Shown here: piece after piece, positions 15,893 through 24,685 of the stretch | Position numbering within the stretch: the stretch's first letter is position 1 | Layout of the letters: each line of letters begins with the position of its first letter | Source: Rufibacter immobilis | GTDB lineage: Bacteria > Bacteroidota > Bacteroidia > Cytophagales > Hymenobacteraceae | Direction: 5' to 3' | DNA length: 64,000 nt | Assembly: GCF_003721565.1 (NCBI RefSeq) | Contig: NZ_RJJE01000009.1 | Coordinates: 1,240,934-1,304,933 of the forward strand | The notes under the pieces: model-generated | The model's database searches: none | Told to the model about the DNA's origin: nothing | The model's input: only the letters and a program-made list of their open reading frames with translations | Program-made: the position numbers and the translations under genes

Positions 15893-16948
15893 ATGACTTT
15901 AAGATCCCGCCGCGAAATGCTGGCTTCTCTCACCGTAGCCGCCGTCACTCTCCCCCTGGCAGGTTTCACCTCGGCCACGCCCCCTGACAAAGCCCCTAAA
16001 ACGCTGCTCCCACCCCGCCTTAAACCCGGCGACACCGTGGGGCTCATCTGCCCGGCCGGGGCTGCCTTCAGCAAGGAAACCGTCCAGATCACCAAGGAAT
16101 CTCTGGAGGCGCTGGGGCTTAAAGTGAAACTGGGGAAGCATGTATTTGACCGTTTCGGGTACCTGGCCGGCACAGACCAGGCCCGGGCCGAGGACGTGAA
16201 CGCCATGTTTGCGGATAAAAGCGTACAGGGCATCTTGGCCATTCATGGGGGCTGGGGCTGCGCACGCCTGCTGCCGCTGTTAGACTACAAAACCATCCAG
16301 AAGAACCCGAAACCGCTTATTGGCTACTCAGATATTACCGCTTTGCTGCTGGCCATTCATGCCAAAACCGGCTTGGTTACTTTTCACGGCCCGGTAGGCT
16401 CCGCCACCTGGAACAAATTCTCCGTGGATTCTTTCCGGCAGGTGCTGTTTGAGTGTGCTCCGGTGCTGTACCAAAACCCCAAAGAGGTAGGCGACAACCT
16501 TACTGTAACCAAAGACCGCATTACTACCCTTACCCCCGGCACCGCCCGCGGCAAATTGGTAGGCGGCAATTTAACAGTGCTCTCTGCTCTCATGGGTTCT
16601 GATTACTTGCCCAATTTCAAAGACTGCATCCTGTTTCTGGAAGATGTGAACGAGGCCGTGTACCGGATAGACCGCATGCTCACGCAATTGAAATTGGCCG
16701 GCGTCCTGGACCAGGTGAAAGGCGTGGTGTTTGGGAAATGCTCAGAGTGCGAACCCGGCAAGGGCGGCTACGGCTCCCTTACGTTAGAAGAAGTCCTGGA
16801 ACAGCATTTACAGCCATTAAAGGTGCCCGTTTACTCAGGAGCCATGATTGGGCACATCTCCCATAAGTTCACCGTTCCGGTGGGCGCCGAGGCGGAAATG
16901 GATGCAGCAGCCGGTACTTTACGGTTAGTGGGCAGTGCTGTGGCTTAA
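15893..16948 (+). CDS. LD-carboxypeptidase, S66 family
   Basis: A 351-residue murein tetrapeptide LD-carboxypeptidase expected to remove D-Ala from L-Lys/mDAP-D-Ala stems during peptidoglycan recycling. It has a twin-arginine-like signal (RSRREMLASL, then VTLPLAGF), so it may be exported by Tat; cytoplasmic LdcA of Proteobacteria lacks this. The nucleophile elbow is GYSDITALL (Ser about 146). The partner acidic residue is probably in LFLEDVNEAVYRIDRML and the histidine in GAMIGHISHKFTVPVG, as in LdcA Ser-Glu-His triads. ATG 15893 is preferred to an in-frame TTG nine bases upstream. It is followed by the GH3 fusion in the same direction. Confidence 0.9.
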   Translation: MTLRSRREMLASLTVAAVTLPLAGFTSATPPDKAPKTLLPPRLKPGDTVGLICPAGAAFSKETVQITKESLEALGLKVKLGKHVFDRFGYLAGTDQARAEDVNAMFADKSVQGILAIHGGWGCARLLPLLDYKTIQKNPKPLIGYSDITALLLAIHAKTGLVTFHGPVGSATWNKFSVDSFRQVLFECAPVLYQNPKEVGDNLTVTKDRITTLTPGTARGKLVGGNLTVLSALMGSDYLPNFKDCILFLEDVNEAVYRIDRMLTQLKLAGVLDQVKGVVFGKCSECEPGKGGYGSLTLEEVLEQHLQPLKVPVYSGAMIGHISHKFTVPVGAEAEMDAAAGTLRLVGSAVA

Positions 16949-17045
16949 GTGCAGGAACTTTGCCCTTAAATGGCCCTGTTTTTGAGAATATTACAGTAAT
17001 TTGCGCTCTTTCTTGCGTTTACACCCCTATATTTTGCTTATTACC

Positions 17046-20000
17046 TTGAAAAAACAACGTTTCCTAGCCCTCCTTCTCCTCCTTATTTTCCTGGTGGGGC
17101 ATGTTCCCCTACAGGCGCAGACCCGCAGAAGCAAAGCCAAACCCGCCGCCAAGAAAACGGCTTCGGCCAAGAAAGCGGTCGCCAAAAAGCCCGCTGCCCC
17201 CGCTTTCAACCCTAAAACCGATCCGCCGTTTTTGGGCGCCAACCAGAAATGGGTAGACTCTGTGTTCAAAACTTTGACCCCGGAAGAACGCATTGCGCAG
17301 CTCATCATGATTCCGGTGTACTCCAACAAAAACCAGGCGCACATTGACTCCATCAGTCGCCTCATTACCACCTACAAAGTAGGCGGGCTCATCTTCTTCC
17401 AGGGGGGGCCGGTACGGCAGGCGCACATGACCAACCGCTACCAACGCGAAAGCAAAGTGCCGCTTATGGTTTCTATTGACGGTGAGTGGGGCCTGGCCAT
17501 GCGCCTGGACAGCACTGTGCGGTTCCCGTACCAGATGGCTCTGGGCGGTATTGAGGACGAACGCCTCATCTATGACATGGGTGCCGAGATTGCCCGCCAG
17601 TGCCGCCGCCTGGGCATTCATGTGAACTTCGCGCCGGTAATTGACGTGAACAACAACGCCAACAACCCGGTGATTGGGTTTCGCTCCTTCGGCGAAGACA
17701 AATACAATGTGACCCGCAAAGCCACCGCTTACGTGAAAGGCATGCAGGACAACAAAGTACTGGCCAACGCCAAACACTTCCCCGGCCACGGTGACACCAA
17801 CGTAGACTCGCATTACGGTTTGCCAGTGATCCATTTCTCCAAACTCCGTCTGGACTCACTTGAACTGTACCCCTTCCGGGAGCTCATGAAGAACGGACTG
17901 GGCAGCTTAATGGTGGCGCACATGAACATTCCGGTGCTGGACAACACCAAAGACCTGGCCTCTACCCTTTCTAAGCCCATTGTGAGCGGCCTGCTCAAGA
18001 AAGAAATGGGTTACAAGGGTTTAGTGTTTACAGATGCGCTTAACATGCAGGGCGTGGCTAAATTTTATCCTGCCGGCGTTGTCGATGTGAAGGCTCTTTT
18101 GGCCGGTAATGACATGCTCCTGAACACTATGGACGTAAAAACCACTATTGAGGAGGTAAAGAAAGCCATTGCCAATAAAGAAATCACGCAGGCCGAGGTA
18201 GATGCCCGCTGTAAGAAAGTACTGGCCGCCAAACAATGGATGGGTCTGGACAAATGGCAACCCATAGAAACCAAGAACCTCATCCAGGACCTGAACAACC
18301 CTACCGCCCACTACATCAACCGTCAGTTAACGGAGGCCTCGCTCACGCTGCTGCGCAACAAGAACCAGGTTCTGCCTATCAAAACATTGGATACCCTCAA
18401 GATTGCCGCTTTGGCCATGGGCACTACCCAGGAAACGGAGTATCAGCGTAGCTTGGCCAAATATGCCAAAGTAGATAATTTCTTCCTGTCGCCTACCAGT
18501 TCCATCGCTGATCTTCAGTTGTTGAAAGACCAGCTCAAAGATTATAACATGATTCTGGTAGGGGTGCACAAGTTGCAGCTGAAAGCATCTGGCAGCGGCA
18601 CGTTTGGCATCACCGCAGAGATGAACCTGTTCCTGAAAGACCTCATCAGAACCAAGCCAACGGTGGTGAGCGTATTTGGGAACGTGTACAGCCTCACCCG
18701 TTTTGAAGACATTGAGAAAGCCCACGGCGTACTGGCCGCGTACCAGGAGAATGAGTTAACCCAGGACGTAGCCGCCCAGATCGTCTTTGGCGGCGTGGGT
18801 GCCAAAGGCAAGCTGCCGGTGAATGTGTCTAACTCCTTCCGGATAAATGACGGTTTGCAGACGCAGGGCGGCTTCCGGTTGGCGTATACCCAGCCAGAGG
18901 CAGTAGGCCTGAGATCTGCTGACTTCACCAGAATTGACACCTTGGTAAACCAGGCCATCAAAGCCAAAGCCACTCCGGGCGCGCAGGTGCTGGTAGCCAA
19001 AAACGGAAAAGTGATTTACTACAAATCCTTCGGGTACCACACGTATGAAAACCAGACGCCGGTAAAGAATACAGATTTATATGACCTGGCCTCGGTAACG
19101 AAAATTACCACCGCCCTGGCCGCCTACATGAAACTGAACGGCGAAGGGAAATTTGACGTGGACAAAACCATGGGTGAGTACATTCCCATGATGCAGGGCT
19201 CCAACAAAGAGAACCTCAAGTACCGCGACATCCTTACGCACCAGGCCCGCCTGAAAGCCTGGATTCCTTTCTGGAAAGAAGAAGTGAAAAAGAACGGTGA
19301 GTTGAAGGGCAACGTGTTCAGCGCAGATTCATCGGCTAAGTTCCCTTACAGAGTAGCCAAGAACCTGTTCATCCACAAAGACCACGCGGAGGAAATCTAC
19401 AAGCAGATCAAAGAATCGCCGCTCAATGAAAAGCCGGGGTATGTGTACAGTGACCTGTCTTTCATCCTGGCCCCGCTGGTAGTGAAAAACATCACCGGCG
19501 AGGACTTTGAACCGTACCTGAAGAAGAACATTTACGGCCCGCTGGGCGCTTCTACGCTGACTTTTAACCCGTACAAGCACTACCCACTGTCCCGCATTGT
19601 GCCCACGGAGTATGACTCATTGTTCAGAAAGCAGCTGTTGCACGGCACGGTACATGACGAAGGAGCCGCCATGTTGGGCGGCATCAGTGGCCACGCCGGT
19701 CTGTTTGGCACCGCCAATGACCTGGCCAAAGTCATGCAGCTTTACCTCAATGACGGCATCTACGCAGACAAGCGCTACATTGCCAATAAGACGGTGAGCA
19801 CGTTCAGCAAATGCCAGTTCTGCCCAGACAACTACCGCGCCCTCGGGTTTGACCGTCCTTCCAAGCCCGGTTCTTTGAACGGCAATGCAGCCCCCGGCGC
19901 TTCCGCTGAGAGTTTCGGGCATACCGGCTTTACCGGCATCTACAGTTGGGTAGACCCCGTGAACCAGTTGGTGTACGTGTTCTTGTCTAACCGTGTGCAC

Positions 20001-20126
20001 CCTACCCGCGAGAACAGTATCCTGAGCAAACTGAACACCCGCACCAACGTGATGCAGGTGGTGTATGACGCTATGGAGAAAGCCAAGAAAGCCCCTAAAG
20101 CAGATAGCTTGGAAAGCAAACGGTAA
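17046..20126 (+). CDS. GH3 beta-N-acetylglucosaminidase fused to class C beta-lactamase-like serine hydrolase
   Basis: A 1026-residue exported two-enzyme protein. The signal peptide (KKQRFLALLLLLIFLVG) is followed by a Lys/Ala-rich linker. The GH3 NagZ-like domain (about 50-385) contains KHFPGHGDTNVDSH and nucleophile Asp330 in FTDALNMQGV; next comes a GH3 C-terminal domain. A beta-lactamase/PBP-like domain (about 620-1005) has SVTK (Ser683 to Lys686), YSDLSF and HTG in GHTGFTGI. The pair probably removes GlcNAc from muropeptides and acts on D-amino-acid peptides or esters in one polypeptide. TTG 17046 gives a clean signal peptide; the upstream in-frame TTG at 17001 overlaps a possible -7 element (TAATTTGC). 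Confidence 0.88.
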   Translation: MKKQRFLALLLLLIFLVGHVPLQAQTRRSKAKPAAKKTASAKKAVAKKPAAPAFNPKTDPPFLGANQKWVDSVFKTLTPEERIAQLIMIPVYSNKNQAHIDSISRLITTYKVGGLIFFQGGPVRQAHMTNRYQRESKVPLMVSIDGEWGLAMRLDSTVRFPYQMALGGIEDERLIYDMGAEIARQCRRLGIHVNFAPVIDVNNNANNPVIGFRSFGEDKYNVTRKATAYVKGMQDNKVLANAKHFPGHGDTNVDSHYGLPVIHFSKLRLDSLELYPFRELMKNGLGSLMVAHMNIPVLDNTKDLASTLSKPIVSGLLKKEMGYKGLVFTDALNMQGVAKFYPAGVVDVKALLAGNDMLLNTMDVKTTIEEVKKAIANKEITQAEVDARCKKVLAAKQWMGLDKWQPIETKNLIQDLNNPTAHYINRQLTEASLTLLRNKNQVLPIKTLDTLKIAALAMGTTQETEYQRSLAKYAKVDNFFLSPTSSIADLQLLKDQLKDYNMILVGVHKLQLKASGSGTFGITAEMNLFLKDLIRTKPTVVSVFGNVYSLTRFEDIEKAHGVLAAYQENELTQDVAAQIVFGGVGAKGKLPVNVSNSFRINDGLQTQGGFRLAYTQPEAVGLRSADFTRIDTLVNQAIKAKATPGAQVLVAKNGKVIYYKSFGYHTYENQTPVKNTDLYDLASVTKITTALAAYMKLNGEGKFDVDKTMGEYIPMMQGSNKENLKYRDILTHQARLKAWIPFWKEEVKKNGELKGNVFSADSSAKFPYRVAKNLFIHKDHAEEIYKQIKESPLNEKPGYVYSDLSFILAPLVVKNITGEDFEPYLKKNIYGPLGASTLTFNPYKHYPLSRIVPTEYDSLFRKQLLHGTVHDEGAAMLGGISGHAGLFGTANDLAKVMQLYLNDGIYADKRYIANKTVSTFSKCQFCPDNYRALGFDRPSKPGSLNGNAAPGASAESFGHTGFTGIYSWVDPVNQLVYVFLSNRVHPTRENSILSKLNTRTNVMQVVYDAMEKAKKAPKADSLESKR

Positions 20127-20147
20127 GAACATCTCCGTTCACCTCTT

Positions 20148-20190
20148 AAAAAGCCCCGCCTTGGTTTACACCAGAGCGGGGCTTTTTTTA
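20148..20190 (+). terminator. intrinsic terminator of the GH3 fusion gene
   Basis: The stem AAGCCCCGC/GCGGGGCTT is preceded by an A-run and followed by TTTTTTTA, 22 bases after the stop codon. A 38-bp palindrome copy follows immediately, so this convergent junction carries two hairpins. Confidence 0.9.
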
Positions 20191-20197
20191 TGCAGTG

Positions 20198-20235
20198 CGT
20201 TTAGCGCCTGTTTTTGGAAAAAGAGCCCCTAAACG
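20198..20235. repeat. 38-bp palindrome family copy
   Basis: Left arm CGTTTAGCGCCTGTTTTT, GG centre, right arm AAAAAGAGCCCCTAAACG. The left arm has CGCC where the right still has GCCCC, leaving mismatches. It lies between convergent genes. Confidence 0.92.
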
Positions 20236-20245
20236 CAAACAGAAA

Positions 20246-21136
20246 CTAATCACTGAGCGTGAGCTGGAAGTGCGGCGTGGCCGAGGTGATGGCGTCTCCT
20301 TCGCGCTGGTTTGTGCTGCGCCAGTTGCCTTGGTGGTAAATCCAGCCGTTGGGGCTTTTCTGTTCGGGGCCGTAGCACCGGAGGCTGGGCTCATAGGAAG
20401 CGCGGCTGGGGCCTTCCGCCACACCGGTTTCGGGGTCTACCGGCTCGTGGCGGTTCCGCCGGAGAATAAGCCATTCAAACCCGATGAACAGGCCCTGCGG
20501 CGGCATCTGGAGGTCGTGCTGGCTTACGTCTACCTTCACGCTCCTGATCCCCTTCGGCGCCTGCGCCAGCAAAGGGGCAGACAATAGCTCGCGCCCCGGC
20601 TGCCCGTTTTTATCTACCGCGTACAAATGCAGCCTGAACGTGGCGTTCCTGATGTTGCTGAGCGTGACCAGGGAGATCTCGTCTAGAAACGGGGTGGCGG
20701 CATAGGAAGGTTTGTACGGAATGTACTGCGCCACAATCCAGGGCGTGCCGTTGCTCCCGAACGAATATTGGGTGTTGCCGTCCAGTTGGTTGATGATGAA
20801 CCTGCTGCGCTTGGTACTTTTCTTCACCGTCACTTCCTTGAGGGCTACGGCAGACGGTTTTAACAGAACCCGCAGGTTCCTGTATGAAATGGCCACCTGC
20901 GCTTTCTCATACCCCAGGCAGGAAATCACCAGCGTCTTGCCCAACAGGTTGGTTTGCGCCAGCTGAAATTCGCCCTTCTCTGAGGAGGTGGCCCCTATGT
21001 TCTCGTTCTCCACCCAAATATTGGCGTAGGCCACGGGTTTGCCGGTAGTTTTGTCCAGAACGGTTCCTTTTACCTGACCTAAAGCCAAACCAACCGACAG
21101 CTGGAAAAGGAGAAGCAGCAAACATACGTTTCTCAT
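20246..21136 (-). CDS. secreted CarboxypepD_reg-like domain protein, 296 aa
   Basis: The signal peptide (to LALG, about 20) is followed by a carboxypeptidase regulatory-like beta-sandwich (about 21-100: GTVLDKTTGKPVAYANIWV, ending LKEVTVKK). An about 190-residue C-terminal part follows that I do not recognise (SFGSNGTPWIVAQYIPYKPS... RLHLYAVDKNGQPGRELL). In Bacteroidota this domain is the usual N-terminal add-on of TonB receptors and surface proteins, but no barrel follows. It is probably periplasmic or surface-exposed. A perfect -7 box lies one base before the ATG, so the mRNA may be leaderless or the real start differs. Confidence 0.75.
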   Translation of the reverse strand: MRNVCLLLLLFQLSVGLALGQVKGTVLDKTTGKPVAYANIWVENENIGATSSEKGEFQLAQTNLLGKTLVISCLGYEKAQVAISYRNLRVLLKPSAVALKEVTVKKSTKRSRFIINQLDGNTQYSFGSNGTPWIVAQYIPYKPSYAATPFLDEISLVTLSNIRNATFRLHLYAVDKNGQPGRELLSAPLLAQAPKGIRSVKVDVSQHDLQMPPQGLFIGFEWLILRRNRHEPVDPETGVAEGPSRASYEPSLRCYGPEQKSPNGWIYHQGNWRSTNQREGDAITSATPHFQLTLSD

Positions 21137-21137
21137 A

Positions 21138-21145
21138 CAAAGATA
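21138..21145 (-). promoter_or_regulatory. -7 box (TATCTTTG on minus strand) abutting the start codon of the CarboxypepD_reg gene
   Basis: Plus strand CAAAGATA ends one base before the ATG complement (21134-21136). Transcription from such a box would begin at or just inside the start codon. Confidence 0.5.
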
Positions 21146-21171
21146 TTGCGTACACAGACAAAGGGGAGAAG

Positions 21172-21209
21172 CGTTTAGGGGCCGTTTTTCTAAAAACAGC
21201 CCCTAAACA
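21172..21209. repeat. 38-bp palindrome family, CA-ended copy
   Basis: Left arm CGTTTAGGGGCCGTTTTT, centre CT, right arm AAAAACAGCCCCTAAACA. The last base is A instead of G and is followed by GAAAAG, as in several other copies. Confidence 0.92.
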
Positions 21210-21289
21210 GAAAAGCATTGAAGAGAAGAATCTTCTGGGTAACGCGCCGCGGGCGAAGTTATTTAGACAGGCCGGTAAATAATTGTAAG

Positions 21290-22396
21290 CTAAGACGGGA
21301 GCCGGTATACATCGGCCGCCACGGCATCTTCCTCTACTTTACGGGCATGGGTGGGGCTGTCATACACTACCAGCAGGTGCTCATCGTCATAGATCCCCAG
21401 GCCTTCGGCTTTGTCCTGGCCCGAGGTGGGGCCGCTACCGTGGGGCACGTCAAACAGATGCTCCAGCTCCTTGCGGTGCACCATCTGTTCGCCTTCCAGC
21501 GTCTGCGCCATGGCCTTGGGCCAGCGGTACACGGCAATGGTACCGTCCAGGTCCATGGTGGGGCCTGCCAGAATGTACAGGTCTTCGTTTTTGATGCGCA
21601 GTTCCCGTATGCCTTTGCCCACCAGGTGCAGAAAGTGCTTTTTGTACAGCGTGCCGTCTGCATTGGCTTTGAGTTGCAGATAGCCTTCTTCTTCGGTATC
21701 TTCCAGTTGCAGCTCCAGCACCATGGCCCAGCCCCGCAGCACCGGGCCGCGCAGCCCCACAAAAAGGCGGTGATCCTGGATGTCCAGCCCTTCAATGTCG
21801 AACCCGTTGTCTTTGCCCGGAATGGGCAGGAAATCTTTGAGGTGCGGGTCATCCTGGATGGCCTGCATGAGCTGGTTTTCTGTGCCTGCCCCTATGAGCT
21901 GCGCGGCCCGCAAGGTTTTGGAAGGATCTTTCAGGTCTGTGCATTCCTTACAGAGCGTGTACTCGCCGGTGGTTACATCCTGCACCAACGGAATGCGGGC
22001 CAGCAGGTAACGGTTGGCCTCTGACTGCACTTTGGCCAATCGTTTCATCTGCTTCTGCACAGATTCTTCCTTGCGCGGTTTCTTCCGCTTGAGGCTATGC
22101 GAGCCTACTAACCACAGATAGCCGCCGCTGGCCCCCATACCCTCAATGTCTATCTCAGAATTGGTGCCGTCTGGCAAATCAAGGTACTGGGTCAGGTCAA
22201 AGTGCACGTGTTCGCCAAAGGTGTTTTCGCCGGTTTTCTTGAGGCGTTCCAGGGTGGTTTGTTCATCGCAGCTGAGCCAGAGATAGTCGCCGGTACGCAG
22301 CACGGTGGAAAGCCCGTCCCGGACGTGCTTGCCCGTGGCGGTGAAACTATGCGTGGAGTCAAAATGCAGATGAACGGTGGCGGAAGTTTCTTTCAT
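21290..22396 (-). CDS. DUF3616 domain protein
   Basis: A 368-residue protein of the DUF3616 family, whose function is unknown. The sequence repeatedly alternates WLSCDEQTTLERL, YLWLVGSHSLKRKKPR, NGFDIEGLDIQDHRLFVGLRGPVLRG and IRELRIKNEDLYILAGPTMDLDG, which suggests a beta-propeller of phytase or SdiA-like type; that fold is my inference. No signal peptide is evident, so a cytoplasmic location is likely. A long open frame on the opposite strand (21218-22024) is a compositional shadow. The gene stands between two palindromes and is probably monocistronic. Confidence 0.85.
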   Translation of the reverse strand: MKETSATVHLHFDSTHSFTATGKHVRDGLSTVLRTGDYLWLSCDEQTTLERLKKTGENTFGEHVHFDLTQYLDLPDGTNSEIDIEGMGASGGYLWLVGSHSLKRKKPRKEESVQKQMKRLAKVQSEANRYLLARIPLVQDVTTGEYTLCKECTDLKDPSKTLRAAQLIGAGTENQLMQAIQDDPHLKDFLPIPGKDNGFDIEGLDIQDHRLFVGLRGPVLRGWAMVLELQLEDTEEEGYLQLKANADGTLYKKHFLHLVGKGIRELRIKNEDLYILAGPTMDLDGTIAVYRWPKAMAQTLEGEQMVHRKELEHLFDVPHGSGPTSGQDKAEGLGIYDDEHLLVVYDSPTHARKVEEDAVAADVYRLPS

Positions 22397-22428
22397 AAGG
22401 AATTTTCAAAGGGGTTTCTACTGCCGGG

Positions 22429-22466
22429 TGTTTAGCGGCTCTTTTTCTTAAAACGGCTCCTAAACA
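22429..22466. repeat. 38-bp palindrome family, diverged CA-ended copy
   Basis: TGTTTAGCGGCTCTTTTT then CT then TAAAACGGCTCCTAAACA. Several pairs are lost but the 38-base length is kept. Confidence 0.85.
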
Positions 22467-22591
22467 GAACGCGGCAACTGGTACGGGAGTTGTCAAAGGG
22501 GTAAGTTAAGAGAACTTTACCTCCATCCTGACACACGGCCGGGGCTCAGAACAGGTGCATTGACCGCTTCATCATCAAGATACTAACATAA

Positions 22592-22621
22592 GAAAGGCCG
22601 CCCCACATCTGGAGCGGCCTT
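22592..22621 (-). terminator. intrinsic terminator of the 289-aa lipoprotein gene
   Basis: Stem AAGGCCGC/GCGGCCTT. Read leftward it is followed by TTTCTTATG, 25 bases after the lipoprotein stop codon. Confidence 0.8.
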
Positions 22622-22645
22622 GGTGAAAGGGCTGAAGGTCTGTGA

Positions 22646-23515
22646 CTATTGCTTCAGGGTGATTTTTCTTTCTACGGTGTTGTACGGCCCCGGAATTACC
22701 TGGCCCTGGTTGTTGATGAGCTCCAGCTTGAAGGTATTCTCGCCCATAGGCAAACCTTCCACCAGGTACGGCAACCACTGGTCTAAGATAAACTCATTGC
22801 CATTGATGGTGGCGCGCACCTTGTTGCCGTCTTTGGCCAGAGTGGTGTTCACCAGATAGAAATCCAACATCACTTTCTTGGTGTCGGCTCCTTTGTATTC
22901 CCCTTTGGGGCGGCTGTAGAACAGGTGCTGGCCGTCTTCATCAAATTTAGCAGCTTTGCTGGCGGTGTTGCCCACATTAATCACGCGCAGGTCATAGGCG
23001 CTCTCATGCTTGATGCTCTCATGGTAAGACCGTGACAGGAAAGACAGCACCACGTGCTGGCCTGGCTCAATGGCTTTCTTGAACGTTGGTTTGTAGTGTG
23101 CGGTGTAAGGCTCATTGTCTACAATGTTATGGATGTGCTGGCCTTCTTTGGAGTTGGCGTGCTCATGCGTACCGGCGTCTGGGGTCTGCTGGCTCAGCTG
23201 GAAATCCTTCACCTCGTATTCAAAAGCAGTGGAATCTCCGGTTACTTTGCCGTTCTTCTCCGGTTTGTTCAGAGTCAGCTTCGCGTCTGGGTAATCTACA
23301 GAGTTGCTGTACGAATACACTTTGAGGCCCCCTTTCTCCATAGGTGTGCCCATAGAGCCTTGGTGCTGTACCCCGGCAGAGTCATGCTCCATGCCAGAAT
23401 GGTCGGCGGTGGCGGTACTGTCTGTTTCTGTAGTGGCCGTAGAGCGGTTGCCCTCACAGGCCGAAGCAATTAACATGGCGGCTATCGCCAGGAAAGACAA
23501 GTGTTTCTTTTTCAT
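22646..23515 (-). CDS. hypothetical lipoprotein with His/Met-rich N-terminal linker, 289 aa
   Basis: Starts MKKKHLSFLAIAAMLIASAC, a lipoprotein signal with Cys at residue 20, followed by a Thr/Asp/His/Met-rich linker (TADHSGMEHDSAGVQHQGSMG). Two beta-rich parts follow: one around VDYPDAKLTLNKPEKNG and HEHANSKEGQHIHNIVDNEPYTAHY, and a C-terminal part resembling an immunoglobulin-like module (LDFYLVNTTLAKDGNKVRATINGNEFILDQWLPYLVEGLPMGENTF). The His clusters could bind metal. I do not recognise a functional family with certainty. ATG 23515 is chosen over an in-frame ATG 39 bases upstream because of the signal peptide; a -7 box sits 37 bases before it. Confidence 0.75.
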   Translation of the reverse strand: MKKKHLSFLAIAAMLIASACEGNRSTATTETDSTATADHSGMEHDSAGVQHQGSMGTPMEKGGLKVYSYSNSVDYPDAKLTLNKPEKNGKVTGDSTAFEYEVKDFQLSQQTPDAGTHEHANSKEGQHIHNIVDNEPYTAHYKPTFKKAIEPGQHVVLSFLSRSYHESIKHESAYDLRVINVGNTASKAAKFDEDGQHLFYSRPKGEYKGADTKKVMLDFYLVNTTLAKDGNKVRATINGNEFILDQWLPYLVEGLPMGENTFKLELINNQGQVIPGPYNTVERKITLKQ

Positions 23516-23551
23516 AGTGCTTAGGTTTTCGTATAAATACGCAGAATGTTT

Positions 23552-23559
23552 CAAAGATA
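23552..23559 (-). promoter_or_regulatory. -7 promoter box (TATCTTTG on minus strand) for the lipoprotein gene
   Basis: Plus strand CAAAGATA gives a leader of about 30 bases before ATG 23515. It lies inside the longer open frame, which supports the shorter start. Confidence 0.65.
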
Positions 23560-23620
23560 GAAATTTTGTAACTTGCTGCCCTTATTAGGCTCCACTAAGA
23601 AGACGTTAAAACAAGACATC

Positions 23621-24592
23621 ATGACCGATAAATTATTAGAGGAGATCCCTTCCTTAGACTTAGCCGATTTCACGTCTGGCGACCCCACCCGTAAGGCTGC
23701 CTTTGTGCAGGCCATGGGTGATGCGCACCAGAATATTGGGTTTGTGGCCCTTAAAAACCATGGTTTGAGCGATGAATTAACGGATCAGCTCTATGCCGCT
23801 ATCAAGAAGTTCTTCGCGTTGCCAGATGAAGTGAAGCAGAAATACGAGATTCCGGGTTTGGCGGGCCAGCGCGGGTACGTGGGCAAAGGGAAAGAGTCTG
23901 CCAAAGGTCGCAACACCGGCGACCTGAAGGAGTTCTACCACGTGGGCCAGGAAGTAACCGACAATGATCCCATCAAAGAAGAATACCCAGACAACGTTTG
24001 GCCAGTGGAAGTACCTGAGTTCAAAGAAGTGGCTCTGGAGGCGTACCAGCGCCTGGAAGCCTCCGGGAAACAGGTGCTGAAAGCGTTGGCTATCTACCTG
24101 GGTCTGTCTGAAGATTACTTTGATGCCAAAGTGCACAACGGGAACAGCATTCTGCGCCCCATCCACTACTTCCCTATTGAGAACCCAGACGCCGTTCCGG
24201 CCGATGCCGTACGTGCCGCCGAGCACGGTGACATTAACCTTATCACGCTGCTGATGGGCGCCTCCGCCGATGGCCTTCAGGTACTCCGCCGCGACGGAAA
24301 GTGGATTCCCATCACGGCTCTGCCCGAGCAGATCATCGTGAACGTGGGCGATATGCTGTCTCGCCACACTAACAACAAGCTGAAGTCTACCATCCACCGT
24401 GTGGTAAATCCGTCGCGGGAAATGATGAATACTTCGCGCTACTCTATTCCGTTCTTCATGCACCCCCGTTCAGAAATGGACTTAACCTGCCTGGAGAGCT
24501 GCATTGATGCCCAGAACCCTAAACAGTTCCCAGACACCACTGCCGGCGAATTCCTGAACGAGCGCCTGGTAGAACTTGGACTGAAGAAATAA
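23621..24592 (+). CDS. isopenicillin N synthase-like 2OG-Fe(II) oxygenase
   Basis: A 323-residue non-heme iron oxygenase of the isopenicillin N synthase/gibberellin oxidase superfamily. The DIOX_N region (PSLDLADFTSGDPTRKAAFVQ, NIGFVALKNHG) is followed by a jelly-roll core with the iron triad H-x-D in EHGDINLITLL and a distal His in STIHRVVNP. The 2-oxoglutarate-binding R-x-S appears in SRYSIPFFM. The substrate is unknown; bacterial relatives often act on small metabolites. ATG 23621 starts MTDKLLEEIPSLDL, in line with relatives. An intrinsic terminator follows the stop. Confidence 0.88.
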   Translation: MTDKLLEEIPSLDLADFTSGDPTRKAAFVQAMGDAHQNIGFVALKNHGLSDELTDQLYAAIKKFFALPDEVKQKYEIPGLAGQRGYVGKGKESAKGRNTGDLKEFYHVGQEVTDNDPIKEEYPDNVWPVEVPEFKEVALEAYQRLEASGKQVLKALAIYLGLSEDYFDAKVHNGNSILRPIHYFPIENPDAVPADAVRAAEHGDINLITLLMGASADGLQVLRRDGKWIPITALPEQIIVNVGDMLSRHTNNKLKSTIHRVVNPSREMMNTSRYSIPFFMHPRSEMDLTCLESCIDAQNPKQFPDTTAGEFLNERLVELGLKK

Positions 24593-24610
24593 ACTTTATC
24601 ACAGATTTAG

Positions 24611-24641
24611 AAAGGAGCTCTACGGCTCCTTTCTTTTTTAT
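24611..24641 (+). terminator. intrinsic terminator of the 2OG oxygenase gene
   Basis: Stem AAAGGAGC/GCTCCTTT with a six-base loop, followed by CTTTTTTAT. It begins 19 bases after the stop codon. Confidence 0.88.
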
Positions 24642-24685
24642 GCCTATTTTTAAAACCGGCTTTAAAGTTTTTCAACGCCCCCATT

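Noticed and set aside
16962-16988. Half-palindrome-like TTAAATGGCCCTGTTTTTGA
   Set aside because: Only a fragment; no second arm. It could be a relic but cannot be supported.
21218-22024. 268-codon open frame on the plus strand
   Set aside because: It lies opposite the DUF3616 gene, reads as a His/Phe/Gln-rich compositional shadow and has no recognisable motif.
24641-24667. GCCTATTTTTAAAACCGGCTTTAAAG as a decayed copy
   Set aside because: Resembles the right side of the family but lacks the CGTTTA end and correct spacing.
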